Of a stretch of 34,356 bases of DNA, positions 31,315-34,356 are shown piece after piece. The notes beneath the pieces are model-generated. The model saw only the letters and a list, made by a program, of their open reading frames with translations. It was not told the origin of the DNA and made no database searches. The stretch's first letter is position 1, and each line of letters starts with the position of its first letter. Source of the DNA: Deltaproteobacteria bacterium (GTDB lineage Bacteria; UBA10199; SPLOWO2-01-44-7); contig JACRBV010000061.1 in assembly GCA_016213065.1 (NCBI GenBank), positions 1 to 34,356 of the forward strand, read 5' to 3'. Made by a program: the position numbers and the translations under genes.

Positions 31315-31342
31315 TTTACATACATAGCGGATATGCTATATC
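31315..31342 (+). promoter_or_regulatory. Promoter and operator-like dyad at the HigB/HigA operon
   Basis: TTTACA at 31315-31320 and TATATC at 31337-31342, 16-bp spacer. The expected transcription start, seven bases after the -10 box, coincides with the A of the toxin ATG at 31349. ATAGC-N6-GCTAT at 31324-31339 is an inverted repeat inside the promoter, fit for binding by the XRE antitoxin. Confidence 0.5.
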
Positions 31343-31348
31343 ATCTCC

Positions 31349-31690
31349 ATGAATGTTGAGTTTCTGATATTGCCGAATGGACGTTGTCCTGTCGAAGAAT
31401 TTCTTGAAGAGCTGGATGATAAATCTCTTGCGAAGGTTTACAGGCTCATTGAAATTCTCAAGAAGCAGGGGAGTTTGCCCTTTCCTCATGCAAGAAAAAT
31501 GACGGGTTTGAAAGGTTTATGGGAATTGAGAATTTTATCGAAAGGAATGGCTGTCCGGGTGTTTTATGTTTATTGGGAGAAAAACAGGATTGTATTAGTT
31601 TCCGGCTTTATCAAGAAATCGCAGGAAACGCCAAAAAGAGAAATTGATAGAGCTATGCAATATTTACAAGAATCAGGAGTCAAACCATGA
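31349..31690 (+). CDS. HigB/RelE-type toxin (phage Gp49-like family)
   Basis: A 113-aa ribonuclease toxin candidate. Seen: VEFLILPNGRCPVEEFLEEL, LPFPHARKMTGLKGLWELRI, the motif AVRVFYVYWEKNRIVLVSGFIKKSQETPKREIDRA, which is the core of the PF05973 RelE-like family, including the LWELR and F-x-KK-x-x-x-TP blocks. Toxins of this family cut mRNA at the ribosome and are encoded before an XRE antitoxin. Here the next gene is exactly that, with a four-base ATGA overlap. There is no ribosome site; the mRNA is probably leaderless. No mobile element is adjacent. Active residues are intact, so it should be functional if expressed. Confidence 0.92.
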   Translation: MNVEFLILPNGRCPVEEFLEELDDKSLAKVYRLIEILKKQGSLPFPHARKMTGLKGLWELRILSKGMAVRVFYVYWEKNRIVLVSGFIKKSQETPKREIDRAMQYLQESGVKP

Positions 31691-31983
31691 AAACAAAACC
31701 TATTTCAGGACCGTTGGCCAAAAGAATAAAGCGAAAGAGTTTTGCCGAGGCTTATGAAGAAGCAGGTTATTTGCTGGATATCGGGGTGATGATTGCCCGT
31801 TTACGTGACAAAGCGGGCTTCTCCCAAAGCCAACTGGCAAAGAAGATAGATACGACACAATCCGTTATTTCACGAATTGAAAATGGAAATCAAAATCTGA
31901 CTGTCAAAATGCTGGCTAAGATTGCGGATGTTTTGCACTGTGAATTATCGATGCAACTCAAGCCAACCAAACTGGCGGCATAA
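31687..31983 (+). CDS. HigA-type XRE antitoxin
   Basis: A 98-aa protein with a helix-turn-helix of the XRE/Cro family at about 36-90: IGVMIARLRDKAGFSQSQLAKKIDTTQSVISRIENGNQNLTVKMLAKIADVLHCEL. The N-terminus up to 35 (KTKPISGPLAKRIKRKSFAEAYEEA) is basic and probably binds the toxin. It should repress its own promoter through the inverted repeat at 31324-31339. It follows the toxin in the order typical of higBA. Five bases after its stop lies the ATG of the broken DUF167 gene. Confidence 0.92.
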   Translation: MKTKPISGPLAKRIKRKSFAEAYEEAGYLLDIGVMIARLRDKAGFSQSQLAKKIDTTQSVISRIENGNQNLTVKMLAKIADVLHCELSMQLKPTKLAA

Positions 31984-31987
31984 AAAA

Positions 31988-32264
31988 ATGAGAATCAAGG
32001 TAATTGTAAAACCTAGTGCCAAGCGGGAGGCGATTGAAAAAACGGCGGATGGGGATTATCGTGTTTTTGTGAAAGCTCCGGCAAGGGAGGGGAAAGCTAA
32101 TGAAGCGGTGATCAATGTCAAGGCCCAGCTATGCTGGGCCGCGAAGCAAACTCGAAGAGTTTGCGGAGTATAAAGTTTTGGCGGCCCATTTTAAAGTGCC
32201 GCGTTCTTCGATTGAAATTCTTACAGGGCTGGGGAGCAAAGCAAAGTGGGTCGAGATTGGTTAA
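31988..32264 (+). pseudogene. DUF167/YggU-family gene broken by a palindromic insertion
   Basis: The first part, MRIKVIVKPSAKREAIEKTADGDYRVFVKAP to GKANEAVI, is a standard DUF167 N-terminus. The C-terminal part, KVLAAHFKVPRSSIEILTG...KAKWVEIG, is in another frame and stops at 32262. Between lies 58 bp (32114-32171) with two palindromes. Removal of these 58 bases would restore a 72-codon protein. Since 58 is not divisible by three, the frame is lost and the first part ends early at 32171-32173. DUF167 proteins are small and of unknown function. The gene lies five bases after the antitoxin. Confidence 0.85.
32122..32164. repeat. Two-hairpin repeat inserted in the DUF167 gene
   Basis: GGCCCAGC-TAT-GCTGGGCC at 32122-32140 and GCAAACTC-GAA-GAGTTTGC at 32146-32164 are both perfect. 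The first shares the core GCTATGC with the hairpin at 8458-8480. Both loci have a second hairpin a few bases later. Confidence 0.8.
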
Positions 32265-32281
32265 GTTTTAAGAACCGTTGG

Positions 32282-32301
32282 ATTCCCGCCTTCGCGGGAA
32301 T
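32282..32301. terminator. REP-like hairpin at the end of cbs
   Basis: ATTCCCGC (32282-32289) pairs with GCGGGAAT (32294-32301) around CTTC. It lies 15 bp after the cbs stop on that gene's strand and may end its transcript. The sequence GGATTCCCGCC..GGCGGGAATGAC type is widespread and may be a mobile REP. Confidence 0.5.
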
Positions 32302-32316
32302 GACATTAGAGCGTCT

Positions 32317-33699
32317 TCACTTTCCAAGATACTGAATAAAATCGATTTTTGTGACGAGGCCTATAAATTTTTCATCTTGTTTGACGATGGCGATTTCATC
32401 GGCTTCAAAAACTTTGAACAAGGCGTCGATGGGTTCATTAGCATGAAGTGTCCGCAAATCCGTTTTCATGATGATGCTGATTGAGTCCGTGGTGGAGACC
32501 TCTCCCTTGGCGAGCGGGGCCAGAATGTCTCCCTCCGTAATCAAACCGATGATCTGTTCTTTATCCATCACAGGAAGTTGTGAAATTCCTTCTTTCGACA
32601 TTTTTTCAATGACCTGTCCCACGGTGTCTCTTAATGTGGCCGTGACCATTTCACCGCGATCGTAGCGCTTGCCAACCAAATCTTCCACAACGCCGAACGC
32701 TTTGTTAACGCCATCCCACAAACCCTGTTCCTGCATCCATTGGTCGTTGAACAATTTGGAGAGGTAACGGTTTCCGGAGTCTGGAAGAATGACAACGATA
32801 TTCTCCGGTTTTTTCAAAGTTTGTGCGTAATGGAGCGCGCCCACAACTGCCGCGCCGCTGGAACTTCCGGAAAAAATTCCCTCTTTGATGAGAAGATGCC
32901 GTGCCATTTGGTACGACTCTTTGTCAAACACACGCACCATGTGGGTTAGCTGTGTCAGGTCTGCCGTGGTTGGGAAAAAATCCTCGCCGATTCCCTCGAT
33001 TTTGTAAACATGCGGCTCCACGGTTTTCTTCGAATGAAAATAATCGTAAAAAATAGAACCTTCTGGATCGACACCGACAATATGAATGTCGGGTTTTTTC
33101 TCTTTCAGATATTTTGCGATTCCGGACATCGTGCCGCCGGTCCCGATGCCCAACACAACGGCATCGAGTGTACCCTGTGTTTGTTCCCAAATTTCCGGAC
33201 CCGTGAAACGATAGTGGGCTTCAGGATTGTCCGGATTATGATATTGGTTTGCATAGAACGCGTTCGGGGTGACTTCCGCCAAACGTTTGGCGACGGAATA
33301 ATAACTGCGGGGATCTTCGGGTGCAACGTTCGTGGGTGTTACGATAACTTTAGCGCCAAAAGCCCTCAGGTTGATGATCTTCTCTTTGCTCATTTTGTCG
33401 GGGATGACGAAAATAAGTTTGTAACCTTTGATCGCGCCGGCAATGGCGAGACCCATTCCGGTGTTGCCGCTGGTGGCTTCCACAATAGTGCCGCCCGGTT
33501 TCAAGTCTCCCCGTTTTTCGGCTTTCTCGATTAGATAGTAACCGATGCGGTCTTTGATCGACCCGCCGGGGTTCATGAATTCAAGTTTTGCGGCGATAGT
33601 GGAAGCAGAAGGTCCCACCACTTTGTTTAAACGGACCAACGGTGTATGACCGATTACTTCCAAAACATTTGAAAAAACTCCTTTGAACTCTTTGGGCAT
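32317..33699 (-). CDS. cbs: Cystathionine beta-synthase-like enzyme with CBS domain pair
   Basis: A 460-aa fold-type II PLP enzyme of the CBS/cysteine synthase family. Seen: EVIGHTPLVRLN, PLP lysine Lys49 in GGSIKDR, SGNTG at 77-81, the phosphate-binding GTGGT at 186-190, EGIFSGSSSGAAVVGAL, and a C-terminal pair of CBS domains from about 340 (SQLPVMDKEQIIGLITEGDIL and IAIVKQDEKFIGLVTKID). The two domains together match bacterial and eukaryotic cystathionine beta-synthases, which condense serine and homocysteine. Cysteine synthase with CBS domains is an alternative. The start ATG has GGAG at about nine bases. A 15-bp inverted repeat and a TGGCAAAGCC palindrome lie just upstream, between cbs and the divergent tyrS. 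Confidence 0.93.
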   Translation of the reverse strand: MPKEFKGVFSNVLEVIGHTPLVRLNKVVGPSASTIAAKLEFMNPGGSIKDRIGYYLIEKAEKRGDLKPGGTIVEATSGNTGMGLAIAGAIKGYKLIFVIPDKMSKEKIINLRAFGAKVIVTPTNVAPEDPRSYYSVAKRLAEVTPNAFYANQYHNPDNPEAHYRFTGPEIWEQTQGTLDAVVLGIGTGGTMSGIAKYLKEKKPDIHIVGVDPEGSIFYDYFHSKKTVEPHVYKIEGIGEDFFPTTADLTQLTHMVRVFDKESYQMARHLLIKEGIFSGSSSGAAVVGALHYAQTLKKPENIVVILPDSGNRYLSKLFNDQWMQEQGLWDGVNKAFGVVEDLVGKRYDRGEMVTATLRDTVGQVIEKMSKEGISQLPVMDKEQIIGLITEGDILAPLAKGEVSTTDSISIIMKTDLRTLHANEPIDALFKVFEADEIAIVKQDEKFIGLVTKIDFIQYLGK

Positions 33700-33713
33700 C
33701 TTTTTAACTCCGC

Positions 33714-33728
33714 AAATTCTTCGAATTT
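33714..33728. promoter_or_regulatory. 15-bp inverted repeat identical to one at 17887-17901
   Basis: AAATTCTTCGAATTT, the exact reverse complement of the copy before the kinase-like gene at 17930. Outer CGCA/TGCG extends the stem. It lies 15 bp upstream of the cbs start codon. Confidence 0.4.
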
Positions 33729-33735
33729 TCTGCGC

Positions 33736-33754
33736 GGACTGGCAAAGCCAGTCC
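33736..33754. repeat. Perfect 19-bp palindrome with TGGCAAAGCCA core
   Basis: GGACTGGCAAAGCCAGTCC, arms of 8 bp around AAA, in the cbs-tyrS divergent gap. The core recurs at 11179-11201 and in part at 21773-21782. Confidence 0.7.
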
Positions 33755-33818
33755 TTTCCATGGGCCTTCTAATGAAACTTGCCAATTGTGTCAAATTCGG
33801 AATATAAACCCCAACTCT

Positions 33819-34356
33819 ATGACACCAAAACAGCAGATTGAAAAATTTTCCCGCGGGGCGGTTGAGTTGATTTCTACGAAGGAATTGGAAGCCAAACTTA
33901 AAAAAGGAAAACCGCTTCGGGTGAAGGCGGGTTTTGATCCAACGGCCGCGGACCTTCATTTGGGACATACCGTCCTCATGCAAAAGTTGAAACAGTTTCA
34001 GGATTTGGGTCATCAGGTTATCTTTTTAATTGGGGATTACACCGCACGCGTAGGAGATCCTTCCGGTCAGACAAAAACGAGACCCACATTGACTCCCGAA
34101 GAGATCAAAAAAAATGCCCAAACCTATCTCGATCAAGCGTTTAAAATTTTGGACAAGAAAAAAACCGAGGTGCGTTGGAACAGTGAGTGGTTGGACACCA
34201 TGAAACAGGGAGAAACACTTTCGCTTGCTTCCAAATATAATGTTGCGCGCATGATGGAGCGGGAAGATTTTGCAAGACGCATCGAAGAGGGTAGTCAGAT
34301 CACGGTTCTTGAATTTTTATATCCTCTTTTGCAAGGTTACGATTCGGTTGCGTTAA
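33819..34356 (+). CDS. tyrS: Tyrosyl-tRNA synthetase, 5' part, cut by the window edge
   Basis: The first 179 codons of a class Ic aminoacyl-tRNA synthetase that charges tRNA-Tyr. Seen: [19 protein letters not shown], the [13 protein letters not shown] segment with the HIGH-type signature [26 protein letters not shown], and the later [33 protein letters not shown]. These fit the TyrS long form with the short N-terminus of the TyrZ-type subgroup. No ribosome site is clear before the ATG. The gene continues past 34356, so the KMSKS loop and the RNA-binding C-terminus are not seen. It is divergent from cbs. Confidence 0.95.
   Translation, partial: MTPKQQIEKFSRGAVELISTKELEAKLKKGKPLRVKAGFDPTAADLHLGHTVLMQKLKQFQDLGHQVIFLIGDYTARVGDPSGQTKTRPTLTPEEIKKNAQTYLDQAFKILDKKKTEVRWNSEWLDTMKQGETLSLASKYNVARMMEREDFARRIEEGSQITVLEFLYPLLQGYDSVAL

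Overview
The window reads as a chromosomal segment of a Gram-negative bacterium with moderate GC. An outer-membrane lipid transport operon (MlaE/F/D type), lipoprotein and Sec signal peptides, and an MscS-type channel all imply two membranes. The PrkA/DUF444/SpoVR cluster, HD-GYP signalling, a FecR-domain protein and a CruF-like carotenoid enzyme fit a deltaproteobacterial or Bdellovibrio-like lineage, possibly uncultured. That placement is inference. There is no rRNA, CRISPR array, prophage or recognisable transposase.

Layout. 0-3.7 kb: a YggS PLP protein on the minus strand, then a lipoprotein and mlaE-mlaF-mlaD in one overlapping operon. 3.7-10 kb: the stress module prkA, DUF444 (yeaH-like) and spoVR; prkA is interrupted by a full-length intein with a LAGLIDADG endonuclease. 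10-12.5 kb: a BrnT/BrnA toxin-antitoxin pair, then a minus-strand pair of an HD-GYP response regulator and a CruF-like membrane protein. 12.6-15.3 kb: two small proteins, a divergent endonuclease III-family glycosylase and a DUF4143 ATPase. 15.3-21.7 kb: a two-domain M16 peptidase, an orphan GHKL kinase-like protein and an MscS channel with a cyclic-nucleotide domain. 21.8-27.4 kb: purK-purE, a FecR-domain protein, a small protein with a very strong ribosome site, a class IV aminotransferase and a phosphofructokinase. 27.4-30 kb: a second DUF4143 ATPase between two copies of the 3' end of a mannose-1-phosphate guanylyltransferase gene. 30-34.4 kb: a thioredoxin-like protein, a secreted protein, tRNA-Arg(TCG), a HigB/HigA-type pair, a broken DUF167 gene, a cystathionine beta-synthase-like enzyme, and the 5' part of tyrS, cut by the window edge.

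The most striking theme is the density of palindromic and tandem repeats that have entered genes rather than only gaps. One 98-bp palindrome sits in frame inside yggS and one lies in frame inside the cruF-like gene. One supplies the stop codon of the DUF444 gene and one has frameshifted a DUF167 gene. A related pair in opposite orientation brackets prkA. A 7-bp tandem repeat lies inside the M16 peptidase reading frame, where a change of one unit would shift the frame. The second DUF4143 gene is bracketed by about 62-bp direct repeats made of a neighbour's 3' end, which looks like an integration scar and is the best candidate here for an undescribed small mobile unit.
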